Assembly (NCBI GenBank): GCA_045612885.1
Contig: JAZKZZ010000044.1
Span: forward strand, 1-11,185
Direction: 5' to 3'
DNA: 11,185 nt
Source of the DNA: RGIG6178 sp045612885
GTDB taxonomy: Bacteria > Bacillota_I > Bacilli_A > RFN20 > DUOF01
In this document: in pieces, positions 1 through 6,002 of the stretch
How the letters are laid out: the number at the start of each line of letters is the position of its first letter
Position numbering within the stretch: position 1 is the first letter of the stretch
Position numbers and translations under genes: made by a program
Notes under the pieces: model-generated
Databases searched by the model: none
Seen by the model: the letters and a program-made list of their open reading frames with translations, nothing else
What the model was told of the DNA's origin: nothing

Positions 1-941
1 ATAAAGGTAGAGGTCCAGTTGCCTCATTATTAGTTCAAAGTGGTACACTTAGAGTTGGTGATAATGTTGTAGTTGGTACATTCTATGGTCGTATTAGACA
101 AATGAAAGATGATTTAGGTCACTTAATTAAAGAAGCAGGACCATCTACTCCAGTAGAAGTAACAGGTATTAGTGATGTACCTTCAGCTGGTGATAGATTC
201 ATCGGTTTTGATACAGAAAAACAAGCTCGTCAAGTTGCTGAAGAAAGAACAATGCGTAAGATTGAACAAGAACGTCATGGTGATAGTGCGATGACTCTTG
301 AAGATATTTATGCAAAAGTTCAAGAAGGCGATATTCAAACTATTAATGTTATTATTAAAGCTGATAGTGATGGAAGTAGTGAAGCAGTTAAGGGATCACT
401 ACTAAAACTAAGTAACGATGAAATTAAAATTAATGTAATACGTGCTCAATCAGGGGCAATTACCGAATCAGATGTATTGCTTGCTAGCGCATCAAATGCG
501 ATTATTTATGGATTTAATGTTCGTCCAGATGCAACAGTTAGACAAAAGGCTGAAGAAGAAAAAGTAGATATAAGATTACATAGAATTATTTATGCTCTTG
601 TAGAGGAAATAGAAGCTGCTATGAAGGGTATGTTAAAGCCTATTTATAAAGAAGTAGTTACAGGAAATGCTGAAGTAAGACAAACATACAAGGTGAGTAA
701 AATTGGAACTATTGCAGGATGTTATGTTACTAATGGTTCAATCAAAAGAGATTGTGGCGTTAGATTGCTTAGAAACAGTGTTGTAATATATGAAGGAAAA
801 TTGGCTTCATTAAAGAGATTCCAAAATGATGCTAAAGAAGTTACTACTGGATATGAATGTGGTATCACTATAGAAAACTTTAATGATATTAAAGAAGGAG
901 ATACTATCGAAGGATTTGTAATGGAAGAGGTTAAACGATAA
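1..941 (+). CDS. infB: Translation initiation factor IF-2, C-terminal part (5' end cut by the window)
   Basis: IF-2 is the GTPase that places fMet-tRNA on the 30S subunit and promotes subunit joining. Only the region after the G domain is here. The frame is open from base 3 and gives 312 residues, ending in TAA at 939-941; the ATG at 102 is internal (residue 34), not the start. Seen in order: the start of the EF-Tu-like domain II (KGRGPVASLLVQSGTLRVGD, then YGRIRQM), the conserved PVEVTGISDVPSAGD segment, the IF-2-specific domain III (IKADSDGSSEAVKGSL), and the C-terminal initiator-tRNA-binding beta barrel (AGCYVTNGSIKRD, LKRFQNDAKEV, GYECGITIENFNDIKEGD). These are textbook IF-2 sequences and I see no degeneration. 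The stop overlaps the rbfA start by one base, so the two are probably translationally coupled, as in the common nusA-infB-rbfA operon. Confidence 0.98.
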   Translation, partial: KGRGPVASLLVQSGTLRVGDNVVVGTFYGRIRQMKDDLGHLIKEAGPSTPVEVTGISDVPSAGDRFIGFDTEKQARQVAEERTMRKIEQERHGDSAMTLEDIYAKVQEGDIQTINVIIKADSDGSSEAVKGSLLKLSNDEIKINVIRAQSGAITESDVLLASASNAIIYGFNVRPDATVRQKAEEEKVDIRLHRIIYALVEEIEAAMKGMLKPIYKEVVTGNAEVRQTYKVSKIGTIAGCYVTNGSIKRDCGVRLLRNSVVIYEGKLASLKRFQNDAKEVTTGYECGITIENFNDIKEGDTIEGFVMEEVKR

Positions 942-1291
942 TGGCAAAGTTAAAACAAGAAAAATTAGCAGTAGATATTCAAAAATATATTAGCCAAATT
1001 ATTCAATATGAATTAAAAAATGTTGATATAGGAATGGCTACTGTAACAAGAGTAAAAGTTAGTGATGATAATTCATGGGCTAAAGTTTATGTTACTTTCT
1101 TAGATAAAGACAGAGAAGCAAAATTAGAAAAATTAAGAAGTGTAAAATGGATGGTTCGTAGTGCATTGGCAAAGAAATTAACTATCAGAAAAACACCAGA
1201 TATTAATTTTGTTTTAGATGATAGTTATCAAAAAGGTGAACACATAGAAAATATTATAAAATCAATAAAGAATAAAGAAAACTCAAATTAA
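941..1291 (+). CDS. rbfA: Ribosome-binding factor A
   Basis: RbfA binds the small subunit during late 16S rRNA maturation and is needed for 5'-end processing and growth in the cold. The 116 residues match the usual size of this small KH-fold family. Diagnostic stretches are TVTRVKVSDDNSWAKVYVTF (residues about 34-53), the helix RSALAKKLTIRKTPDINF, and the C-terminal DDSYQKGEHIENII. The ATG overlaps the infB stop (TAATG), and GAAGAGG at 924-930 serves as ribosome binding site inside infB. The last codons and the stop lie in the left arm and centre of the following terminator. In many Firmicutes truB and ribF follow; here the operon ends after rbfA. Confidence 0.96.
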   Translation: MAKLKQEKLAVDIQKYISQIIQYELKNVDIGMATVTRVKVSDDNSWAKVYVTFLDKDREAKLEKLRSVKWMVRSALAKKLTIRKTPDINFVLDDSYQKGEHIENIIKSIKNKENSN

Positions 1292-1305
1292 TTTGAGTTT
1301 TTTTA
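1279..1305 (+). terminator. Intrinsic terminator of the infB-rbfA operon
   Basis: A perfect 22-base palindrome at 1279-1300 (AAACTCAAATT / AATTTGAGTTT) runs straight into a T tract ending at 1305. The left arm encodes the last residues of rbfA, and the stop codon 1289-1291 sits at the centre of the palindrome. The stem is AT-rich, so it may be of moderate strength. Confidence 0.85.
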
Positions 1306-1324
1306 TTACCATTTGTAAAATTCA

Positions 1325-1353
1325 TTGAAACAATATTTGAGATAGATTATAAT
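1325..1353 (+). promoter_or_regulatory. Sigma-A-type promoter of the 311-residue protein gene
   Basis: TTGAAA at 1325-1330 and a perfect TATAAT at 1348-1353 are separated by exactly 17 bases. The predicted transcription start, near 1360, lies at the ribosome binding site AGGTAGGTG (1360-1368). The leader would then be only about 16 bases, leaving no room for leader regulation. This is the best promoter in the window. Confidence 0.75.
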
Positions 1354-1375
1354 TATTTTAGGTAGGTGTTAAAAG

Positions 1376-2311
1376 ATGTATATTCAAAGATTGTCTTTGC
1401 CTTTATTTGCTAACAATGAGATTGAGGATTTTAACTATTTTAAACATTTATATGATGGATTAGCGTTTACCAATGATAAACGTATTAATAAAATTAAAAA
1501 GAAGAAAGAGATATTATCTTCAACATTTGATACATTAACAGGATTATTCGATTTAAAATATGATTTAAAACTAAAGTTTGATTCTCTAGAAGATAGTGAA
1601 GATACTATCTATTTAAGTAATATTGATAATATTACTTATAACCAAGCTTTTAGCATCTTGTTTGATAAATGTTTCAAAAGATATCTAAGTAATATGTATA
1701 TGTATAAAGTAAGAATCACTGATGAAATGTATAATGTTGTTAGTTTAGCTTTACTAAACGACCATGATAAAGTTATCAATGATTTAACTTCAGTAATTTA
1801 TGATGAATTAATAAATAATGGTTTATTTGAAAAATCATTCACTAGAGAAAGAAAAGATATTGAGTACTCTGATTTAAAAGAATTATTAGTAAGAAACGAA
1901 GAACGAAATAAAAAATTAAAAGAGAAAATTATGAGTTATGAAATAAGTGATGATCTTAGTTATCATCAACTTAATAATATATATGCTTGTTTTTCAAATA
2001 ATGTATTTAATACATTACATAAAGAAGAAGTTGTTCATTTAATGAATTTATTATATAACTATCATACCTATACTGAATTATATAATTTTATGGATGACTA
2101 TAAGGAAAATATGACAAATAAAGATGCTCTATGTTGTATTTTGAATAAACTAATACTACCAGGTAGAACAATGATTGTTAAAAGGAAAAATATGGATCTT
2201 ATTAAAGATGCATTATCTGGAATATCAATCATTTATAAAAATGAAGTTGAAAAAAAATATGTTAATACATTAGATGATTTAAAAAATATAGAAAATATTA
2301 ATAAAAGATAA
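1376..2311 (+). CDS. Unrecognised 311-residue protein, predicted helical and cytoplasmic
   Basis: I do not recognise this protein. No signal peptide or membrane segment is visible, and it lacks Walker, zinc-binding, HTH or catalytic signatures. It is rich in Asn, Asp, Lys, Leu and Tyr and reads as a run of amphipathic helices. Residues about 165-190 (SDLKELLVRNEERNKKLKEK and onward) are highly charged with a leucine spacing that could form a short coiled coil. The N-terminus MYIQRLSLPLFANNEIEDF is the most distinctive, non-helical part. The ATG at 1376 is well placed after AGGTAGGTG. The gene has its own promoter and terminator, so it is a single-gene unit rather than part of the infB operon. 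Its codon use matches its neighbours, giving no sign of recent transfer. It is a clear gene, judged by length, signals and complete frame; its function is unknown. Confidence 0.85.
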   Translation: MYIQRLSLPLFANNEIEDFNYFKHLYDGLAFTNDKRINKIKKKKEILSSTFDTLTGLFDLKYDLKLKFDSLEDSEDTIYLSNIDNITYNQAFSILFDKCFKRYLSNMYMYKVRITDEMYNVVSLALLNDHDKVINDLTSVIYDELINNGLFEKSFTRERKDIEYSDLKELLVRNEERNKKLKEKIMSYEISDDLSYHQLNNIYACFSNNVFNTLHKEEVVHLMNLLYNYHTYTELYNFMDDYKENMTNKDALCCILNKLILPGRTMIVKRKNMDLIKDALSGISIIYKNEVEKKYVNTLDDLKNIENINKR

Positions 2312-2340
2312 AAGGAGTCTATTTGGACTCCTTTTCTTTT
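2310..2340. terminator. Bidirectional terminator between convergent genes
   Basis: The stem AAAAGGAGTC (2310-2319) pairs with GACTCCTTTT (2326-2335) around a six-base loop. It is followed on the plus strand by CTTTTTCT and read on the minus strand into a T-rich stretch. Both flanking stop codons lie within it: TAA of the plus gene at 2309-2311 and TAG of the minus gene at 2321-2319. It probably serves both genes. Confidence 0.88.
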
Positions 2341-3077
2341 TCTATTGGTTCCCATAAATCTAATTTAGAGGGATTATGTAACATTAATAAGAAGTTATCT
2401 TTAGCAGTGGGATATTTATGATATAAATCATGCAACATCTTTTTCATCTCGCTTCTTTGTGTTTCTTTATCATTAGGACAGGTTGATTTTACTATAGGTA
2501 GTTCCACCTTATTAGCGGATTTAGTAATTTCATTTTCTCTAGCATATACAAACGGTCTAATAAAAGTAATATCAGATCTATCTAGATACATTTTTGGAGA
2601 AAAAGTAGCAACTCTGCCTCCATATATAGCATTCATAAGTAAAGTTTCGATCGCATCATCTCCATGGTGAGCAAATGAGACTTTATTACACCCATTATCT
2701 TTAGCATATTTTATTATTACTGCTTTCTTCATTCTTGAGCAAATTGAGCAAGGTAATCGTCCATTATTGCCACGATTTAACTCTAATATTTGTGCTATAT
2801 CAGTATCTACAACATCTAACTTTACGTTTAGTGATGAGAAGTAATCTTTTAATATAGTTAAATCCATGTTTGGAAAACCAAGATTAATATGTAAACCTAC
2901 TATTTCAAATGTTTTCTCTTTTTCTACCATTCTTTTGTAGGCGTTTAGAGCATATAAAAGCAACACAGAATCTTTTCCTCCACTTACACCAACTGCAATT
3001 TTATCTCCATTTTCAATTAAGTTGTATTCTTCATCTGCTTTTTTTATACAACCTAATATTTTTCTTAAATAATACAA
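2319..3077 (-). CDS. ttcA: TtcA-like PP-loop ATPase, probable tRNA 2-thiocytidine synthase
   Basis: TtcA enzymes adenylate a tRNA base and replace its oxygen with sulfur (s2C32 in the characterised family), using an iron-sulfur cluster. Counting from the TTG at 3077, the PP-loop VSGGKDS is at residues about 31-37. The cysteine pair PCSICS (Cys110 and Cys113) and a later lone cysteine in KSTCPND (Cys200) form the three-cysteine cluster-binding pattern of TtcA. The FAHHGDDAIETL motif is also typical. The length, 252 residues, fits short bacterial TtcA forms. Start choice: the strong site AGAGGTGAT precedes TTG 3077 by four bases; the ATG at 3083 is fused to that site and too close, and the TTG at 3095 has no site. 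Single gene, divergent from the dipeptidase. The target nucleotide is inferred from family membership; another PP-loop thiolase of this clade is the main alternative. Confidence 0.87.
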   Translation of the reverse strand: MYYLRKILGCIKKADEEYNLIENGDKIAVGVSGGKDSVLLLYALNAYKRMVEKEKTFEIVGLHINLGFPNMDLTILKDYFSSLNVKLDVVDTDIAQILELNRGNNGRLPCSICSRMKKAVIIKYAKDNGCNKVSFAHHGDDAIETLLMNAIYGGRVATFSPKMYLDRSDITFIRPFVYARENEITKSANKVELPIVKSTCPNDKETQRSEMKKMLHDLYHKYPTAKDNFLLMLHNPSKLDLWEPIEKEKESK

Positions 3078-3102
3078 CTCCATCACCTCTAGCAATGATA
3101 TT

Positions 3103-3132
3103 ATATTATGGATTAAGCTATTTCTCTATCAA
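3103..3132 (-). promoter_or_regulatory. Probable promoter of the ttcA-like gene
   Basis: On the minus strand, TTGATA (3132-3127) and TAATAT (3108-3103) are 18 bases apart, placing the start of transcription near 3096 just ahead of AGAGGTGAT. The region is AT-rich and other -10-like strings overlap it, so the exact boxes are uncertain. Confidence 0.5.
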
Positions 3133-3145
3133 AATTTATTAATTT

Positions 3146-3165
3146 TTATAATTATAAGATATAAT
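3146..3165 (+). promoter_or_regulatory. Candidate -10 region of the pepV-alr unit
   Basis: A perfect 12-base palindrome, TTATAATTATAA at 3146-3157, contains TATAAT in both directions. A second TATAAT lies at 3160-3165. Neither has a good -35 box at 16-18 bases. Use of the second would leave a leader of only about ten bases before the ATG at 3182. Which one is used cannot be decided by eye. Confidence 0.35.
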
Positions 3166-3181
3166 AATATTGGTGATGAAG

Positions 3182-4453
3182 ATGGACAAGAAAGATATAA
3201 GTAATTATATAGAAAATTATAGACATGAAATGATTGAAAAACTTGGAGAATTTGTAAGTATTAACACGGTTTATGATGAATCTAGTGTCGATAAAAATAA
3301 TCCGTTTGGTAGGGGAGTAAGTAGGGGGCTAGAATTTATTTATAATTTAGCAAAAAATGACGGATTTGAAGTTACAAATTATGATAATTATTGCGTTGAA
3401 ATCTGTTATGGTGAGGGTGAAATATTAGATATTTTAGCTCATTGTGATGTTGTGGGAGTATCTGAAAGTTGGAGTTTTAATCCTTTCTTATCTTATTATG
3501 ATGATACATATGTATATGGAAGAGGAACTCAAGATGATAAGGGACCACTTTTAGCAGCTTATTATGCCTTAAAAGTTATCAAAGACAATAATATTCTTTC
3601 AAATAAAAAAATTAGGTTTATTATAGGAGGAAATGAAGAAAGTGGGAGTAAATGTTTAGAGTATTATTATAAGACTTTATCTAAACCATATCCAAGTTTA
3701 GGATTTACTCCAGATGCAGAATTCCCCCTTATTAATGGTGAAAAGGGAATCACACGAATTGAAGTAATTTATAAAGATATTAATCATGATATTGAAAGTA
3801 TTAAAGGTGGAAGAGCATTAAATATTGTTATGGATGAAGTTAGATTCATTCTAAATGGTGAATCTAAGATATATAAAGGAAAAGCCGCACATGCTTCTAG
3901 GCCCCATTTAGGAATAAATGCTTTTATTGAAGCATTAAAAGATTTAAAGGGTAAGTATAAAGAATTTAATAAAATTTATAATGATTTTAATGATTATAAC
4001 GGTAAGGGGTTAGGAATTGAAGCTTATGATGATAAGTTAAAAGAGTTAACGATGAATATTGGAAAGGTAGAACTTGTTAATCATGATTTACATATTGTTC
4101 TTGATATAAGATATCCTCTTTCTACATCTGTTAGCGAAATAAAAAATACTATAGAGAGTAAAGGATATATTGCCAATGTTTTAATGGAGGAAGATCCTAT
4201 ATACATGGCAGAAGATTGTTATTTAGTTAAAACATTATTAAATAGTTATGATGAGTTTACTAATACTAGTAGTAAGCCATTTACAATTGGTGGAGGAACA
4301 TATGCTAAAAGCAGTAAAAATGTAGTAGCTTTTGGAATGATGTTTGAAGATGACAATGATCTTATGCATCAGGATGATGAAAAGATAAGAATAGATCACT
4401 ATTTATTAGGTAGTAAGATATATCTTAATGCTTTACTGAAATTGATAAAATAG
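3182..4453 (+). CDS. pepV: PepV-like M20 family metallodipeptidase
   Basis: PepV enzymes are cytoplasmic dinuclear-zinc aminodipeptidases that split dipeptides from peptide uptake or cell-wall turnover. Counting from ATG 3182 (423 residues), the metal and catalytic motifs are complete: LAHCDVV (His87, Asp89), GRGTQDDKGP (Asp118), GGNEESGS (catalytic Glu152, ligand Glu153), TPDAEFPLINGEKG (Asp178), HASRPHLGINA of the lid region (His237), IGGGTYAK and the C-terminal MHQDDE (His396). TPDA-FP-EKG and GGGTYA are specific to the PepV branch rather than DapE or ArgE. It is about 40 residues shorter than typical PepV, mostly in the middle lid domain. Start choice: GGTGAT at 3172-3177 sits four bases before ATG 3182; upstream in-frame TTG, GTG and ATG codons overlap that site. 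The racemase gene follows after 47 bases, probably co-transcribed. Confidence 0.9.
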   Translation: MDKKDISNYIENYRHEMIEKLGEFVSINTVYDESSVDKNNPFGRGVSRGLEFIYNLAKNDGFEVTNYDNYCVEICYGEGEILDILAHCDVVGVSESWSFNPFLSYYDDTYVYGRGTQDDKGPLLAAYYALKVIKDNNILSNKKIRFIIGGNEESGSKCLEYYYKTLSKPYPSLGFTPDAEFPLINGEKGITRIEVIYKDINHDIESIKGGRALNIVMDEVRFILNGESKIYKGKAAHASRPHLGINAFIEALKDLKGKYKEFNKIYNDFNDYNGKGLGIEAYDDKLKELTMNIGKVELVNHDLHIVLDIRYPLSTSVSEIKNTIESKGYIANVLMEEDPIYMAEDCYLVKTLLNSYDEFTNTSSKPFTIGGGTYAKSSKNVVAFGMMFEDDNDLMHQDDEKIRIDHYLLGSKIYLNALLKLIK

Positions 4454-4500
4454 ATAATTAATAAGGACGCTTAATCATATATTTTTTAAGGGGGAATATT

Positions 4501-5523
4501 ATGAAAAAGTGTCTTTTTATTTCTAAAATTGCATTAGAATATAATATTGATTATTATAAGCGGAAAACTAATAAAGAGATAATTGCTATTGTAAAAAATA
4601 ATGCTTATGGACATGGAATAAAAGAAGTAGTAGGTATTATTGATAATAAAATTAAAATGTATGGAGTAAGTAGTCAAAAAGAAGCAAGTGAGGTTTTAAA
4701 CTATAGTAAAAAAGATATTTTGATTTTGGATAAAATAGATGATTATAACAAGTTAGAAGATAATATGATAATTACAATTATTTCTAAAAAGCAATTAATA
4801 GAACTTATTAAATTAGATAAAGAACTTAGGGTTCATTTAAAAATAAATATTTCAATGAAACGAAAAGGAGTAGAAGAAAATGAGGTTAGAGAGTGCATAG
4901 AATTAATAGAGGATAGTAAATTAAAATTAGAGGGGATATATACTCATTATTCTAGCTATAAGATTAAAAGAATAAAGAAGCAATTTGCTAGATTCAAAAA
5001 TGTATTAAAAGACATTGATACCTCTAATCTTATTATACATGCTTCTAGTAGTGTTTCTAGTTTGATTCTGGATGAAGATGTGAGTGATGCTATTAGAGTG
5101 GGAATAGGAATGTATGGATTAAGAAAGATTAATAAGAGAATGAACAATCTAAAAATAGTGGGAGAGTTAAAATGTAGCGTAGATAATATTTATAAAATAA
5201 ATAATCTCGATAGATTTGGTTATGATAATAGATATTTTGGAAAAAAAGGATATATAGTAATGATAAATATGGGATATGGTGATGGATTATTTTTTAATAA
5301 AAAGATAAGAGGGTATATAGATAATGGATACATAAGGGAAATAGGAATTAGAAATATGAACAATACGTTTTTTTATTCTCAAAGTTATATAATGGATAAT
5401 AGTATGATTGAAATATATGGAAAAAATAATAAACTTGATGATTTGGCTAAAAAACTAAATATTAGTGTTTATAGACTAATATCATTGTTGAATAAAGATA
5501 TTGAAAAGATGATTATAGAATAA
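4501..5523 (+). CDS. alr: Divergent, short alanine racemase-family protein
   Basis: A fold-type III PLP enzyme, expected to interconvert L- and D-alanine for peptidoglycan. Seen: the PLP-lysine motif IVKNNAYGHG (Lys32, Tyr36), HLKIN (Lys114, position of the often carbamylated lysine), MKRKG (Arg121), THYSS (His149), AIRVGIGMYGL (Arg199), RFGYDNRY (Tyr241, position of the second catalytic base) and MGYGDG. The main catalytic residues are therefore present. Odd points: the usual C-terminal CMDQ-type motif reads NMNNTFF at residues 285-291, the TGMGR glycines are lost, the N-S pair of the phosphate loop reads S-S, and the protein ends at 340 residues against about 360-390 normally. The ATG follows AAGGGGG (4488-4494). 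The frame is intact, so this is divergence rather than decay. Altered substrate range (serine or another amino acid) or a secondary racemase are real alternatives. Confidence 0.82.
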   Translation: MKKCLFISKIALEYNIDYYKRKTNKEIIAIVKNNAYGHGIKEVVGIIDNKIKMYGVSSQKEASEVLNYSKKDILILDKIDDYNKLEDNMIITIISKKQLIELIKLDKELRVHLKINISMKRKGVEENEVRECIELIEDSKLKLEGIYTHYSSYKIKRIKKQFARFKNVLKDIDTSNLIIHASSSVSSLILDEDVSDAIRVGIGMYGLRKINKRMNNLKIVGELKCSVDNIYKINNLDRFGYDNRYFGKKGYIVMINMGYGDGLFFNKKIRGYIDNGYIREIGIRNMNNTFFYSQSYIMDNSMIEIYGKNNKLDDLAKKLNISVYRLISLLNKDIEKMIIE

Positions 5524-5532
5524 ATTTATAGA

Positions 5533-5554
5533 GTTATTATTTAATAATAATAAC
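5533..5554. repeat. AT-only inverted repeat after the racemase gene
   Basis: GTTATTATT and AATAATAAC form a perfect nine-pair stem around the loop TAAT, ten bases after the racemase stop. No T tract follows on the plus strand, so it does not look like an intrinsic terminator. It may simply reflect base composition. It lies between the racemase and the membrane-protein gene at 5588, whose promoter I could not place firmly. Confidence 0.4.
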
Positions 5555-5587
5555 AACTTTGATAATATTATTAGTAGAGGTGATATT

Positions 5588-5992
5588 ATGTTAGAATTGG
5601 AAGCTATTTTAATAGGAGCGGTAATCGCTATTGCATCCATCATCTTACTTATAATTTTAATTGGTGCTATAAAGGGAATTAAAAAGAATCGTAAGAAGAA
5701 AGAGGAAGTAGTAGAAGAAACTACAGATTTGCAACCAGAAGTAATGGTAAACAGTGTAGCAGAAGAAAAAGTCGAACCAATTAAGATTGTACTAGCACAA
5801 GGTGAAGGTATATATTTTGGTAGTGAGGGTAGATTGCCATGCGGTGAATATACAATTGAAACCTGCGATGGAGAAGAAACTGTTAAAATGAGAGTTGGTA
5901 GATATGTTAAGACTTATGCAAATGGCGATAAGGTTCTATTTACAGAAAAACAAAAAGTAACACCTGTAAGTGGTTCAATAATATTAAGATAG
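5588..5992 (+). CDS. Small single-pass membrane protein with a C-terminal beta-rich domain, partner of the SPFH protein
   Basis: 134 residues. Residues about 7-28 form one hydrophobic membrane helix, followed by a strongly basic patch (KGIKKNRKKK, residues 29-38) that predicts the C-terminus stays in the cytoplasm. An acidic linker (about 39-63) leads to a compact domain at 64-134 that looks beta-rich, with repeated glycine turns: GEGIYFGSEGRLPCGEYTIE, MRVGRYVKTYANGDK and a closing VSGSIILR. Cys85 and Cys93 lie in this domain. I recognise no named family with confidence. The ATG follows AGAGGTGAT at 5576-5584. The stop codon overlaps the ribosome binding site of the SPFH gene ten bases downstream, so the two are very likely co-expressed and may act together at the membrane. 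The frame is well supported; the function is unknown. Confidence 0.85.
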   Translation: MLELEAILIGAVIAIASIILLIILIGAIKGIKKNRKKKEEVVEETTDLQPEVMVNSVAEEKVEPIKIVLAQGEGIYFGSEGRLPCGEYTIETCDGEETVKMRVGRYVKTYANGDKVLFTEKQKVTPVSGSIILR

Positions 5993-6002
5993 GAGAATTA
6001 AA

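Noticed and set aside
2909..3142. A 77-codon plus-strand open frame opposite the ttcA-like gene
   Set aside because: It is antisense to the conserved PP-loop region, has an unnatural Phe/Leu/His-rich composition and lacks a ribosome binding site.
5320..5523. Possible frameshift truncating the racemase C-terminus
   Set aside because: The aligned pattern (GIRNMNN, then MIEIYGKNNKLDDLAKKLNI) still follows the family's C-terminal domain, so the region is present but divergent, not cut off by a shift.
5533..5554. Intrinsic terminator after the racemase gene
   Set aside because: The stem is entirely A-T apart from one G-C pair and no T run follows, so it does not meet the basic criteria.
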